The notes: generated by a model not told the origin, from the sequence alone. A stretch of 64,000 bases of DNA from Pseudomonas rhodesiae (GCF_007858255.1 NZ_VFEU01000001.1:1-64000); one strand, 5' to 3'; positions 1 to 8,870 are shown, counted from the first letter of the stretch. A program made the numbers and translations.

Positions 1-158
1 TCGACCCAGGGGAAGGCCGAATATGGGTGATCCAGGTCTTCAATTCGTCGCGGTTCAGGGCGTTCCAGGCTGGGTGATTGATAGGGCACTGGAAGCGACG
101 CGGCGGGTAGACCGCCCGAGATCGAATTGTTCTCGGGGCCAAGGGGGGTGTCGGACAT
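1..158 (-). CDS. Partial unknown gene (5' end only), possible frameshift
   Basis: A reverse-strand gene begins with ATG at 156-158 after a good ribosome binding site (AGGAGATTCATC) and runs off the left edge. The frame set by this ATG reads MSDTPLGPENNSISGG and stays open to the edge. From about position 113 to the edge, however, the +1-shifted frame reads VYPPRRFQ...INHPAWNALNRDELK, which looks much more like a folded protein than the annotated frame does. One extra G near 111-118 would explain this, either as a real frameshift or as a sequence error. The family is not recognised from about 50 residues. Confidence 0.45.
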   Translation of the reverse strand, partial: MSDTPLGPENNSISGGLPAASLPVPYQSPSLERPEPRRIEDLDHPYSAFPWV

Positions 159-218
159 GATGAATCTCCTGGCTGGGAGCGCGCTCAGGACTGGCGCGTT
201 GTGCAAGGAGAATCAAAC

Positions 219-258
219 CCCCATCCGGATGGGGTGGGTAACTGTCAGAATTGACAGT
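219..258. promoter_or_regulatory. Two adjacent palindromes upstream of the left-edge gene
   Basis: Positions 219-234 form a perfect 16-bp palindrome, CCCCATCCGGATGGGG. Positions 241-258 form ACTGTCA-GAAT-TGACAGT, with 7-bp arms around a 4-bp spacer. Both lie 60-100 bp upstream of the start codon at 158 and could be operators for that gene. No regulator is identified. Confidence 0.35.
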
Positions 259-378
259 GGCGACGAATGGCAGCCGTTGGCGTCCCGTTGATGTGATTCA
301 GCAACATCACACTTTCCCTTAAAAATTTTTTCACGCTGCGGGTGGGTGCAACGCCGGTGGTGTATCAGGTGCAGTAAA

Positions 379-466
379 TGTGGGAGGGGGCTTGCCCCCG
401 ATAGCGGTGTATCAGTATCAGATGTACTGACTGACCCACTGTCATCGGGGGCAAGCCCCTCCCACA
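379..466. repeat. REPIN (paired inverted REP sequences)
   Basis: Two inverted arms, TGTGGGAGGGGGCTTGCC and its near complement GGCAAGCCCCTCCCACA, flank about 40 bp of variable sequence. The same arms recur at 11254-11340 and 23727-23813. This matches the REP doublets (REPINs) mobilised by RAYT transposases in P. fluorescens; no RAYT gene is in the window. It lies in the 326-bp gene-free stretch 159-484, which otherwise holds the two palindromes at 219-258. Confidence 0.85.
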
Positions 467-484
467 TGGGTATGTATTGCCAAG

Positions 485-1117
485 CTATTGGTGAGGTTTG
501 CGCCAGACGCTGGCCAGCCACGGCTGTTGTTCGCGAGGCAATCCGGCAGGGCGGTAGTAATGCTCCAGCTCCACGAACCCTGCGCTGGTCAGCAACGTCT
601 GCCACGCCTCCAGGTCGTGATACGACCCGTAGCGCGGCCCGTTCCAGCCTTCCTGGTTGTCGCCGCGCGGGTTGGAGCTGAACAGCACGCCCCCCGGTTT
701 CAGCGCGGCATGCAGCTGTTTGAGCACCCGGGGCAATTCCTGTTTGGGGATATGAAACAGCACCGCATTGGCGAAGATGCCGTCGAAGCGCGCGGCGGGC
801 AGTTGCAGCTTGAGGAAGTCTTGTTGCAACACTTCGCAGCCGCTGTCCTCGCGCGCCATCTGCGCGAAACGCTCGGAGCCGTCGAGCCCTACGGCGATGT
901 GGCCCAGGCGCGTAAACGTCTGTAGATCGCGGCCAGGCCCGCAGCCAAAATCCAACACGGTAAACGGCGGCGCGCCCTGGATATGCCGCAGCAAGGCGTC
1001 GATGTTCTGGCTCACATCGTGGTCGCGGGTGCCTTCGCGAAAGTCCTCGGCCACCTTGTTGTAGTGGCCGAGGGTGGTGGAGGTGATCTGGTCGAGGTCG
1101 TCGGGTTTGAGGGTCAT
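485..1117 (-). CDS. Class I SAM-dependent methyltransferase
   Basis: This 210-residue cytoplasmic protein has the methyltransferase motif I VLDFGCGPGRDL at about residues 53-64, an acidic strand end (VGLDGSE) and a motif II/III region (LQQDFLKL, FDGIFANAVLFHIP). The later LKPGGVLFSSNPRG is the usual post-III segment. The fold and SAM use are clear; the substrate is not. The length is normal for a stand-alone small-molecule methyltransferase. It ends the gene row that starts with the metQNI operon, 39 bp beyond metI, so it may be co-transcribed with it. No substrate is inferred from that. Confidence 0.8.
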   Translation of the reverse strand: MTLKPDDLDQITSTTLGHYNKVAEDFREGTRDHDVSQNIDALLRHIQGAPPFTVLDFGCGPGRDLQTFTRLGHIAVGLDGSERFAQMAREDSGCEVLQQDFLKLQLPAARFDGIFANAVLFHIPKQELPRVLKQLHAALKPGGVLFSSNPRGDNQEGWNGPRYGSYHDLEAWQTLLTSAGFVELEHYYRPAGLPREQQPWLASVWRKPHQ

Positions 1118-1156
1118 GGCGAGCGATACCGGGCACTGAAAGGTCCCGACTATACC

Positions 1157-1801
1157 TCACCGTTTGTTCAACACCCGCGCCAGGCGATCGCCGCTCACCT
1201 GAATCAGCACCACCAACGCCACCAGCAGCACGATCACCGTGAGCATGATCTGCGTATCGAAACGCTGGTAACCGTAGCGGTAGGCAATGTCCCCCAACCC
1301 GCCGGCACCGATTGCGCCGGCCATGGCCGAGGAGTTGATCATGGTCACCAGGGTGATGGTGAAACCGCCGACAATCCCCGGCAACGCTTCGGGCAACAGC
1401 ACATGCCAAATGATGTGCCAGCGCCGGCAGCCCATGGCCTGGGCGGCTTCGATCAGGCCGTGGTCGACTTCGCGCAGGCTCACCTCGGCGATCCGGGCAA
1501 AGAACGGCGTGGCAGCGATGGTCAGCGGCACCACTGCGGCCCACACGCCGTAGGTGGTGCCGACGATCAGCCGCGTGAACGGGATCAGCGCCACCATCAG
1601 GATCAAAAACGGAATCGAGCGGAACAGATTGACGAACGCCCCCAGCGCCCGGTTCAACGCCGGCGCCTGGAAGATGCCGCCCTTGTCGCTGGTGACCAGG
1701 AACACCGCCAGCGGGATGCCCACCAGCAACGCGATCAACGATGACACGCCGACCATCAGCAGGGTGTCGAGGGCGCCCTGTACTAAACGATCAAACCACA
1801 T
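1157..1801 (-). CDS. metI: Methionine ABC transporter permease MetI
   Basis: This 214-residue inner-membrane permease has about five hydrophobic segments and the EAA-type loop ([23 protein letters not shown]), here near residues 115-137, that docks on the ATPase. It forms the channel of the MetNIQ importer for D/L-methionine. The ATG at 1801 lies inside the last codons of metN (11-nt overlap), typical of translational coupling. Longer in-frame starts would only duplicate metN sequence. Confidence 0.93.
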   Translation of the reverse strand: MWFDRLVQGALDTLLMVGVSSLIALLVGIPLAVFLVTSDKGGIFQAPALNRALGAFVNLFRSIPFLILMVALIPFTRLIVGTTYGVWAAVVPLTIAATPFFARIAEVSLREVDHGLIEAAQAMGCRRWHIIWHVLLPEALPGIVGGFTITLVTMINSSAMAGAIGAGGLGDIAYRYGYQRFDTQIMLTVIVLLVALVVLIQVSGDRLARVLNKR

Positions 1802-2906
1802 AACCGAGCACCTCCACCTGTTGTGCAAAGCGCCCGGCGCGTTGGCGCAAGGCGTCGGCGCCGTGGGCCGAACCACTCACCGCCAGCAGCAATTGCCCCA
1901 GGGCGTGACCTTGGATGCGCTCCACCCCGCCGTGCAGCAAACGCACGCGCCCGCCCAGAGCGCTGAATAGCGCGGCCAGGTCCGGCTCGTCGGCGGCGCT
2001 GCCGGTGAACTGCACGCGCAGTACCACCGCCGCCTCGGCAGAGGTCGGCTGGTCCTGCAAGCGCGCTTGCAGCTCCGGCGGCAAACCTTGTTGCAGCGGT
2101 GCCAGCAGGGTTTTGCTGACCTCATGCTGCGGATCGCCGAACACCTGCCACACCGGGCCTTGCTCGACGATGCGCCCATGCTCCAGCACCACCACGCGGT
2201 CGCAGATTTCGCGGATCACCGCCATCTCATGGGTGATCAGCACGATAGTCAGGCCCAGGCGCCGGTTGATCTCGCGCAGCAGGCCAAGGATCGACTGGGT
2301 GGTTTCCGGGTCGAGGGCCGAGGTGGCCTCGTCGCACAGCAGGATTTGCGGGTCGTGCACCAGCGCGCGGGCGATGCCCACCCGTTGTTTCTGCCCGCCG
2401 GAGAGCTGCGCCGGGTAAGCCTGATGCTTGTCCTTGAGCCCCACCAATTCCAGCAGCTCGCGCACCTTCTGCTCGCGCTGCAGCTTGGGCACGCCGGCTA
2501 CCTTGAGCGGCAGCTCGACGTTCTGCCATACGGTCTTGGCCGACATCAGGTTGAAGTGCTGGAAGATCATGCCGATGCGCCGCCGCAGCGCCACCAGGTG
2601 GTCTTCGTCGAAGTCGCCGATGTCCACCTGATCGATCAGCACGCGCCCGCTGCTGGGTTGTTCAAGCCGGTTGATGGTGCGGATCAACGATGACTTACCG
2701 GCGCCGCTGCGGCCGATAATGCCGAACACTTCACCACGCTGGATCGCCAGGTCGATGCCTTGCAGCGCATGCACGCTGCCGTCGTAGGTCTTACCCAGGT
2801 TGATAAAGCGCACATGGGCGCGGTTCAGGTGCGGATGCAGCTCGGTCTGCTCGGCGTCCCTGGGCGGTAAACCCAGGTCGCGCAAATGTGCGTGGGCGAC
2901 GGTCAT
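1791..2906 (-). CDS. metN: Methionine ABC transporter ATP-binding protein MetN
   Basis: This 371-residue ATPase energises methionine uptake. It has Walker [10 protein letters not shown], signature LSGGQKQR, Walker [13 protein letters not shown] and an H-loop ITHEM. A C-terminal NIL-type domain of about 80 residues normally binds methionine and inhibits transport allosterically. About 35 residues precede the usual start of the ATPase core. The ATG at 2906 lies 2 nt after the metQ stop, and the GGGAGGG at the metQ end serves as its ribosome binding site. A start 5 codons upstream (2921) is less likely. Confidence 0.93.
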   Translation of the reverse strand: MTVAHAHLRDLGLPPRDAEQTELHPHLNRAHVRFINLGKTYDGSVHALQGIDLAIQRGEVFGIIGRSGAGKSSLIRTINRLEQPSSGRVLIDQVDIGDFDEDHLVALRRRIGMIFQHFNLMSAKTVWQNVELPLKVAGVPKLQREQKVRELLELVGLKDKHQAYPAQLSGGQKQRVGIARALVHDPQILLCDEATSALDPETTQSILGLLREINRRLGLTIVLITHEMAVIREICDRVVVLEHGRIVEQGPVWQVFGDPQHEVSKTLLAPLQQGLPPELQARLQDQPTSAEAAVVLRVQFTGSAADEPDLAALFSALGGRVRLLHGGVERIQGHALGQLLLAVSGSAHGADALRQRAGRFAQQVEVLGYVV

Positions 2907-2908
2907 GT

Positions 2909-3718
2909 TCAGCCCTCCCAACCGACTTGGTAGAGCTTGCCGAGGGATTTATCCAGCGCGGCGCGCACCACCGGCGAGTGCTGGTAGATGTCGACGAACT
3001 TGATCACTCGTGGGTCGGTTTTGCTGTTGGGCTGAACCACAAACTGGATCACGTATTCGGGATGGTCGAGGCCGTCGAACAGCAGCGCCGACTCGGCATC
3101 GAAGGTCTTGGACAAGCGGATATAGGCCGGGTAGCCCTGCACCAGGTCCGCATCGTCATAGGCGCGTACCAGTTGCACGGCTTCCACTTGCAGGATCTTG
3201 ATGTGTTTCGGGTTGGCGACGATGTCTTCTTCGGTGGCCTTGTAACCCACCCCCGGCTTGAGGGTGATCAAGCCCGCCTTGGCCAGCAATTGCAGGCCGC
3301 GACCGCTGTTGATCGGGTCGTTGGCAATCGCCACGCTGGCGCCTTGGGGCAGGTCGGCGAAGCTTTTATATTTTTTCGAATACAACCCGACGTTGTTGAT
3401 GATGCCCGGCGCATACGGCACCAGGTCAAACCCGGCGGCGGCCTTGGCGTTTTCCAGGAACGGGATGTGCTGGAAGTAATTCACATCGATGTCGCCCGCC
3501 GCCAGGCTGACATTCGGTGCGATCCAGTCGGTGAACTCCACCAGCTCGACCTTCAAGCCTTGCTTGCCGGCTTCGGCCACGGCGGCCTCCAGCGGAATCG
3601 CAAAGGCTGCCGTGGTGCCGACTTTCAGCGGTGCGTCGGCGGCGAACACCGTCGAGCTGAACAGCCCGAAGGCCAGGGCCAGTGCTTTGACTGGGTTATT
3701 GATCAGGGTCTTTTTCAT
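2909..3718 (-). CDS. metQ: Methionine-binding protein MetQ (NlpA family)
   Basis: This 269-residue periplasmic solute-binding protein is of the NlpA/MetQ family, with conserved blocks [28 protein letters not shown] and [15 protein letters not shown]. Residues 1-26 are a signal peptide ending VFA/AD. There is no cysteine at the cleavage site, so unlike E. coli MetQ it is probably a soluble periplasmic protein and not a lipoprotein. It is the first gene of metQ-metN-metI. In this sulfur gene neighbourhood methionine or a related thioether is the likely ligand. Confidence 0.9.
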   Translation of the reverse strand: MKKTLINNPVKALALAFGLFSSTVFAADAPLKVGTTAAFAIPLEAAVAEAGKQGLKVELVEFTDWIAPNVSLAAGDIDVNYFQHIPFLENAKAAAGFDLVPYAPGIINNVGLYSKKYKSFADLPQGASVAIANDPINSGRGLQLLAKAGLITLKPGVGYKATEEDIVANPKHIKILQVEAVQLVRAYDDADLVQGYPAYIRLSKTFDAESALLFDGLDHPEYVIQFVVQPNSKTDPRVIKFVDIYQHSPVVRAALDKSLGKLYQVGWEG

Positions 3719-3766
3719 AGTGGTTTCCAGTCATCAGGGATCAGGGCAAACAAGGCAGTTGTACGG

Positions 3767-3783
3767 TGGGAGGTGCCCTCCCA
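3767..3783. terminator. Short GC hairpin between monooxygenase gene and metQ
   Basis: TGGGAGG and CCTCCCA form a 7-bp stem with a 3-nt loop in the 75-bp gap upstream of metQ. It could attenuate read-through from the monooxygenase operon into metQNI, or be a REP fragment. There is no strong T run on the minus strand. Confidence 0.35.
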
Positions 3784-3793
3784 GATCTTTTGA

Positions 3794-5146
3794 TCAGTGG
3801 CGGTACGTAGAGCCGGTGTGTTGGTCGGGTAGGCGGGCGCTGGCGTGAAAGACTTTTTCACGCAGGGTGCCTTGCTCATATTCAGTCTTGTACGACCCGC
3901 GCCGCTGCAACTCCGGCACCACCAGGTCGATGAAGTCCACGTAGCTTTCCGGGGTCACGATGCGCGTGAGGTTGAAGCCATCCAGCCCGGTTTCGTTGAT
4001 CCACGACTCCAGCTCATCGGCCACCTGTTGGGGCGAGCCCACCAGGGTGATGTAGCGCCCGCCCAGGGCGTGCTGGTCTAGCAATTTGCGGCGGGTCCAG
4101 TCGTTGTTTTGCAGGGTTTTGGTGGCCGATTGAATGGCGTTGCTCTTCACGTACTGGATCGGTTCGTCCAGTTCGTACTGGGAAAAGTCGATGCCGGTGG
4201 AGGCCGAAAAGTGCGCCACACCCGCTTCCGCGCTGGCGTAGCTCAGGTACTCGGCGTGTTTCTCCCAGGCCAGGGCTTCGGTGGCGCCGACGATCACATT
4301 GATGCCCATAAACACCTTGATGTCCTCGGGGTTGCGCCCGGCCTTGAGCGCGCTGGCGCGCACTTTGTCCACCTGCACCTTGGTCGCGGCTTTGTTCTGC
4401 CCGCTGATAAACACGCACTCGGCGTGTTGCCCGGCGAAGGCCAAGCCGCGCTCGGAACTGCCGGCCTGAAACAACACCGGTGTGCGTTGCGGCGACGGCT
4501 CGCACAGGTGATAACCCTCCACCTGATAGAACTCGCCGCGATGCTCGACCTTATGCACCTTGCCCGGTTGCGCGTAGACCCGTTGCTGCGGGTCGTTGAG
4601 CACTGCGTCGTCTTCCCAACTGCCCTCCCACAGTTTGTAGAGCACCTGCAGATACTCATCGGCCTGGTCGTAGCGGCGGTCATGCTCGACTTGTTCGGTC
4701 AGGCCCATGGCCTTGGCGGCGCTGTCCAGGTAGCCGGTGACGATGTTCCAGCCCACTCGGCCTTCGCTCAGGTGATCGAGGGTGGACATGCGCCGGGCGA
4801 ACAGATACGGCGGCTCGTAGGTGAGGTTAGCGGTGAGGCCGAACCCCAGATGGCGGGTGACCGCGGCCATCGCCGAGATCAGCAGCAACGGGTCGTTGAC
4901 CGGCAGTTGAATCGACTCCTTGAGCGGCACCTCGACCGATTGCTGGTAAACGTCATACACGCCGACGATATCGGCGATGAACAAACCATCGAACAATCCG
5001 CGCTCCAGGGTCTGCGCGAGATCGGTCCAGTAGGCCAGGGTTTTGTACTGGGTCGAGGTGTCCCGAGGATGGGTCCACAGGCCGTGGTTGATGTGCCCGA
5101 TGCAGTTCATGTTGAAGGCATTGAGCAGGATTTTCTTTTTGCCCAT
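3794..5146 (-). CDS. FMNH2-dependent monooxygenase, NtaA/SnaA/DszA family
   Basis: This 450-residue enzyme of the bacterial luciferase-like flavin monooxygenase group has FDGLFIADIVGVYDVY near residue 54, then RMSTLDHLSEGRVGWNIVTG and PVLFQAGSSERGLAFAGQHA. Such proteins use reduced flavin and O2 to cleave sulfur or nitrogen compounds (dimethyl sulfone/DszA, nitrilotriacetate). Its start overlaps the stop of the SfnB-like gene upstream by 1 nt (TGATG), so the two are co-translated. The context suggests release of sulfite or sulfide from an organosulfur compound, but the substrate cannot be read from the sequence. No flavin reductase gene is adjacent. Confidence 0.87.
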   Translation of the reverse strand: MGKKKILLNAFNMNCIGHINHGLWTHPRDTSTQYKTLAYWTDLAQTLERGLFDGLFIADIVGVYDVYQQSVEVPLKESIQLPVNDPLLLISAMAAVTRHLGFGLTANLTYEPPYLFARRMSTLDHLSEGRVGWNIVTGYLDSAAKAMGLTEQVEHDRRYDQADEYLQVLYKLWEGSWEDDAVLNDPQQRVYAQPGKVHKVEHRGEFYQVEGYHLCEPSPQRTPVLFQAGSSERGLAFAGQHAECVFISGQNKAATKVQVDKVRASALKAGRNPEDIKVFMGINVIVGATEALAWEKHAEYLSYASAEAGVAHFSASTGIDFSQYELDEPIQYVKSNAIQSATKTLQNNDWTRRKLLDQHALGGRYITLVGSPQQVADELESWINETGLDGFNLTRIVTPESYVDFIDLVVPELQRRGSYKTEYEQGTLREKVFHASARLPDQHTGSTYRH

Positions 5147-6339
5147 CAGATCGTCCCCCGCAGTGGCGGGTTGGCGTCGTTGAGGTAGTAATTGCCCACC
5201 GCGTGATACTTCCAGCGCACCGGGTCGTGCAGGGTGTGTACGCGTGCGTTGCGCCAGTGCCGATCCAGGCCGTGTTCAGCCAGGGTCGCCTGGCTGCCGG
5301 CCAGCTCGAACAAAGTGCTGCCGGCGGCCAGGGAAATCTCGGTGCTCAAGGCGCGCGCTTCGGCCACCGCAATCGAGGCGGCCGCGACGTGTTCGGCGCT
5401 GCTGTCGGCCTGGGCGCGGTCGAGGTATTCGCCGGCGCGCTCCAACAAGGCTTCGGTGGCATGCAGACGCACGCTCAGGTGGCCGAAGCTTTTCAGGGTC
5501 AGCGGGTCTTCGCTGGCTTTGTCGCTGGTGGCGTCGATCCACGGCCGGGTTTTGGTGCGCACAAAGTGCAGCGCGTCTTCAAAGGCGGCGCGAGCGATGC
5601 CGGTGTCGATGGCGGCATGGAGGATCTGCGCCAGCGGGCCCACGGTGGTCGGGCGCTCGAAGGCGCTCTGGAACGGCACCACGTCCTGCGCCGCGACCCA
5701 CACGTTATCGAACACCACCGAACCACTGCCGGTGGTGCGCTGGCCGAAGCCGCTCCAGTCGTCGATCACGTTCAGGCCCTGGCTGTCGCGGGGCACAAAG
5801 GCCAGTTGCTGCACGCCGTGTTCGTCCACCACCGAGGTGGGGATGCGTTGGGCGTAGAGCGCGCCGGTGGCGTAGAACTTGCGCCCGTTGATGCGAAAAC
5901 CATCGCCGTCGCGGGTCAGCGCCGTCACGCGGTCGTGGGCGGTTTTAGTGCCCAGCTCCGCCAGTGCATTGCCGAAACGCTGGCCGGCGAGTACCTCGGC
6001 GTACAGGCGCTGCTGCTGGGCGGTGCTGCCATTTACGCGCAGCACCTCCAGGGCATAGAAATGGTTCTGCGGGATCTGGCCCAGGGAGGCGTCGGCCTGG
6101 GCGATCAGCGCGATGACCTTGGCCAGGGTCACGTTGGACACGCCGGCACCGCCGAAGGCTTTGGGCACGCTGATACCCCACAGCCCGGAGCGCGAGAACA
6201 CATCCAGTTCAGGCCACGGCAGACGGCGCTCGCGGTCGCGCTGGGCGCTGTCGCGACGAAAGTCTTCGGCCAGGTCGCTGGCCACCACAAGGGCATGTTC
6301 GTCGCTGGTGATCACCGCGACGTTGGTCGAGAAAGGCAT
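5146..6339 (-). CDS. SfnB-family sulfur acquisition flavoprotein (copy 2)
   Basis: This 397-residue protein has the acyl-CoA dehydrogenase fold of the SfnB/DszC group, which act as flavin-dependent oxygenases and not as true dehydrogenases. Landmarks are SLGQIPQNHFYAL near residue 90, NGRKFYATGALY near 150, DDWSGFGQRTTGSGS near 190 and RHWRNARVHTLHDPVRWKY near the C-terminus. It is a close paralogue of the gene just upstream (6364-7605); both share most of these blocks. It is coupled to the downstream FMN monooxygenase by a TGATG overlap. A role in taking sulfur from sulfones or sulfonates is inferred from family and neighbours. Confidence 0.87.
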   Translation of the reverse strand: MPFSTNVAVITSDEHALVVASDLAEDFRRDSAQRDRERRLPWPELDVFSRSGLWGISVPKAFGGAGVSNVTLAKVIALIAQADASLGQIPQNHFYALEVLRVNGSTAQQQRLYAEVLAGQRFGNALAELGTKTAHDRVTALTRDGDGFRINGRKFYATGALYAQRIPTSVVDEHGVQQLAFVPRDSQGLNVIDDWSGFGQRTTGSGSVVFDNVWVAAQDVVPFQSAFERPTTVGPLAQILHAAIDTGIARAAFEDALHFVRTKTRPWIDATSDKASEDPLTLKSFGHLSVRLHATEALLERAGEYLDRAQADSSAEHVAAASIAVAEARALSTEISLAAGSTLFELAGSQATLAEHGLDRHWRNARVHTLHDPVRWKYHAVGNYYLNDANPPLRGTI

Positions 6340-6363
6340 AGAGGTCTCCAGACGTCCGCTCGG

Positions 6364-7605
6364 TTAAATCCAGGAGTGTCGGGCGGGCAAGGTGCCGTTG
6401 AGGCGATACGCGCCCACCGCGTGATACTTCCAGCGCACCGGGTCGTGCAGGGTGTGCACGCGGGCGTTGCGCCAGTGGCGGTCGAGGTTGAATTCGGCGA
6501 GGGTGGCGCGGCTGCCGGCCAGTTCGAAGAGCTTTTCGCTGACCAGCAGCGACACTTCGGTGGTCAGCACCTTGGCCTCGGCCACGGCAATCGACGCGCG
6601 CGCCGCCGACTGCGCAGTGATCGGCGCGGCGCTGACCTGGTCGAGTACCTGGCCGGCCTTGCGCAGCAGGGCTTCGGCAGCGTGCAGTTCGATGGTCAGC
6701 TTGCCGATATCGGCGATCACGTACGGGTCATCACTGGCGCGTTCGACCTTGGCGTCGATCCACGGGCGCGAGCGCTCACGCACGAAGGCGATGGTGTCTT
6801 GCAGCGCACCGCGGGCAATGCCGGCGTCAATGGCGGCCTGGATCAATTGCGAGACCGCGCCCTGGATGTTCGGGCTTTGGCCGAGGCGCCAGTTGTCCAC
6901 CACCAGGTCGGCGTCCACCGGGACGTGATCGAGCAACACGGTGCCGCTGGCGGTGGTGCGTTGGCCGAACCCGGACCAGTCATCCACGATGCGCAGCCCT
7001 TGGGTGCCACGGCGCACGAAGGCCATGACTTGTTTGCCGTCGTCGTTGAGCGCCTTGATCGCAACCCAATGGGCAAACAGTGCGCCGGTGGAGTAGAACT
7101 TCTGGCCGCTGACCACATAACCGTCGCCTTGGGCGGTGAGGCGCGCCTTGAGTTCCAGGGTGTTTTTAGTCCCGCGTTCAGGGCCGCCGTTGCCGATGCG
7201 CCAACCGTCGAGCACGCTCTGGAACAGCTGCTCTTTCTGGCGCTCGGTGGCGGTGTCCTGCAACAGATGCAGGATGCCGAAGTGGTTCTGCGGGATCTGC
7301 CCCAACGCGGGGTCGGCCGCGCTGATGATCGCGAACACCTCGGCCAGGGTGGCGAAGGACACCTGCGGGCCGCCGTACTCGCGGGGAATAGAAATGCTGC
7401 CCAGCCCACTGCGGGTGAACTGTTCGATTTGCGCCCAAGGCAGTTTGCGTTGCTGGTCGCGCGTGGCGGCTTGCAGGCGCGCGGCCTGGGCCAGCTCATG
7501 GGCGGCGTCGAGCGCCTCTGCGTCGTTGCGCAGCACCACGGCCGGCAACAGCAAAGGCGCGACGTCCAGCTGAGTGACTGGGGGTGTAAGAGCCAAGTTA
7601 GACAT
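6364..7605 (-). CDS. SfnB-family sulfur acquisition flavoprotein (copy 1)
   Basis: This 413-residue SfnB/DszC-type acyl-CoA-dehydrogenase-fold flavoprotein has LGQIPQNHFGIL, GQKFYSTGALFAHW, DDWSGFGQRTTASGT and the C-terminal RHWRNARVHTLHDPVRWKY. The ATG at 7605 is chosen because AAGGAG lies 8 nt upstream. A frame open to 7680 adds 25 residues without family character. It is first in a three-gene run with its paralogue and the FMN monooxygenase (gap 24 bp). The two copies differ in their N-terminal thirds, suggesting different substrates after an old duplication. Confidence 0.87.
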   Translation of the reverse strand: MSNLALTPPVTQLDVAPLLLPAVVLRNDAEALDAAHELAQAARLQAATRDQQRKLPWAQIEQFTRSGLGSISIPREYGGPQVSFATLAEVFAIISAADPALGQIPQNHFGILHLLQDTATERQKEQLFQSVLDGWRIGNGGPERGTKNTLELKARLTAQGDGYVVSGQKFYSTGALFAHWVAIKALNDDGKQVMAFVRRGTQGLRIVDDWSGFGQRTTASGTVLLDHVPVDADLVVDNWRLGQSPNIQGAVSQLIQAAIDAGIARGALQDTIAFVRERSRPWIDAKVERASDDPYVIADIGKLTIELHAAEALLRKAGQVLDQVSAAPITAQSAARASIAVAEAKVLTTEVSLLVSEKLFELAGSRATLAEFNLDRHWRNARVHTLHDPVRWKYHAVGAYRLNGTLPARHSWI

Positions 7606-7791
7606 CAGCGCCGCTCCTTGGCTGCACGCAATGCCCTGGCGTTGCGCACCGGGGTAATTCTGACCATACCGACCTCGCATTCAATGAAATTAAAAACAAA
7701 AATTCAGAGATGTCCGGTGGTCCGGTGCATATACCCTAAGCTTGTTAAATATTTAAATAAACTAACTTTTAGGAATATGCATAGAAGGCGA
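7606..7791 (-). promoter_or_regulatory. AT-rich promoter region of the sfnB-monooxygenase operon
   Basis: The 186 bp upstream of the start codon at 7605 include a markedly AT-rich stretch (about 7680-7780, with TTAAATATTTAAATAA). This is where a promoter and activator sites for the operon would be expected. No convincing -35/-10 pair or sigma-54 -24/-12 element was found by eye. Confidence 0.35.
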
Positions 7792-8553
7792 TCAGCCCGG
7801 TTCGCACGGGGAGCCGAGCGGTCTGGGGCGATAGGGCGTCACGGCCCGGGTCGGCCGTGACGACGTCGACGCCGCGATGCGCACCGTGCGTGACGGCGCC
7901 CAGTGCGAGGTGTTACCAACGCGATCCAGAATGCAGTACGTCACCTCCAGCCGGCAGTCGTCGCCCGCCTCCGCGATCACCGTCGCCGGCACCCAAACCT
8001 GCACGGCCAGGCCGATGCCGCGAGCCTGGATCTTCGGCAGATCCATGCGCACATCGCCCCAGCGCAGGGTGATGGCGTCGCCGGTAGTCATGTTCAGGTA
8101 GGGCTCAATGGTCAGCGGCACACCACGGCGTACCTGGCGACTGTTGACGCCGTAGCGGCGAATGGTCTCGGGCAGGCCGACGGGGGCCAGGTTCTGGTTT
8201 TCGTCGCTGTACAGCGCCGGGGGCTGGCCGCCTGGGGCGTTGGTCTTGACGCGCACCTGGGTCACGGCCGAGCGCGCCGGGCCGTGGCCCACCTGCATAA
8301 CCTGGTAATACACCTGCGCCAGGCCGTCTTGCACAAAACTCTCCGGCACCCGCAGGTGCGTAGGCGTGCCGACCTTGCACGCCGTGATCCGCCGCGAGGC
8401 GGCAAAGCAACGGTTCCAGAACAATTCGATCAGGTCGCCTTCGTCCATGCCGAGGTACGGCGCAATGGCAACCTGCAACTGGGTGGCCGCCCGAGCGTTG
8501 ATGCCATATCGGTTGGCCTGGGGCAGCGTTGGGGCGGTGAGCGTGGGCGTCAT
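7792..8553 (-). CDS. Unknown protein with two tandem beta-type modules
   Basis: This 253-residue protein has no signal peptide or membrane segment. It is made of two diverged copies of one module: NRYGINARAATQLQVAIAPYLGMDEGDLIELFWN (its parts near residues 15-48) matches RRYGVNSRQVRRGVPLTIEPYLNMTTGDAITLRWG (near 131-165). Each is followed by a VPESFV- or VPATVI-type strand and a V.Y.V.D..G..S segment. The pattern suggests Ig-like beta sandwiches of the kind repeated in large Pseudomonas surface proteins. The C-terminal 25 residues are Arg/Pro-rich. AAGGAGATGACTT precedes the ATG. Function is unknown; it lies between the SfnB operon and the cystine transporter. Confidence 0.6.
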   Translation of the reverse strand: MTPTLTAPTLPQANRYGINARAATQLQVAIAPYLGMDEGDLIELFWNRCFAASRRITACKVGTPTHLRVPESFVQDGLAQVYYQVMQVGHGPARSAVTQVRVKTNAPGGQPPALYSDENQNLAPVGLPETIRRYGVNSRQVRRGVPLTIEPYLNMTTGDAITLRWGDVRMDLPKIQARGIGLAVQVWVPATVIAEAGDDCRLEVTYCILDRVGNTSHWAPSRTVRIAASTSSRPTRAVTPYRPRPLGSPCEPG

Positions 8554-8870
8554 AAGTCATCTCCTTGATGCAGCCAGCAGCAATCGTTCCGGCCCCTTGG
8601 CGCGGGTGCGCAGGGGGGGCTGAAAGGCACGATTCAGTGAATAGCCGGGATAGGATCCAATCCTCTGAGGCCTAGATAAGAGGGTTGGCCAAGGAGCGTC
8701 AATGGCGGCAAAAGGCTAAACGGCGGGTTTGCGGATATTCAGAAGGGTCTGACTGGGAGGGGGATTTCAGGCGGCGCGAGGCGGTGCGTTTTATGCGGCT
8801 CGATGGGGCGTTGCTGTAGGAACGCGGGGTATGGCGAGGGCGCAGGCACCCTCGCCACAAACAGGCAGGC
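8554..8870. other. 317-bp intergenic region with terminator hairpin
   Basis: The stretch separates tcyN from the gene at 7792-8553, both on the minus strand. It must hold the promoter of the latter. Near tcyN a perfect 9-bp stem, TGGCGAGGG (8832-8840) with CCCTCGCCA (8849-8857), is a plausible terminator for the tcy operon. No other gene or repeat was seen. Confidence 0.55.

Noticed and set aside
7606-7791. Sigma-54 promoter for the SfnB operon
   Set aside because: SfnR-type control would predict a -24/-12 element, but no TGGCAC-N5-TTGC-like match was found on the minus strand.
5203-7860. Very long open frame on the plus strand opposite the two SfnB genes
   Set aside because: It is the mirror of high-GC codon bias in real minus-strand genes; its translation is low-complexity (Gln/Gly/Ala/Val-rich) and has no motif.
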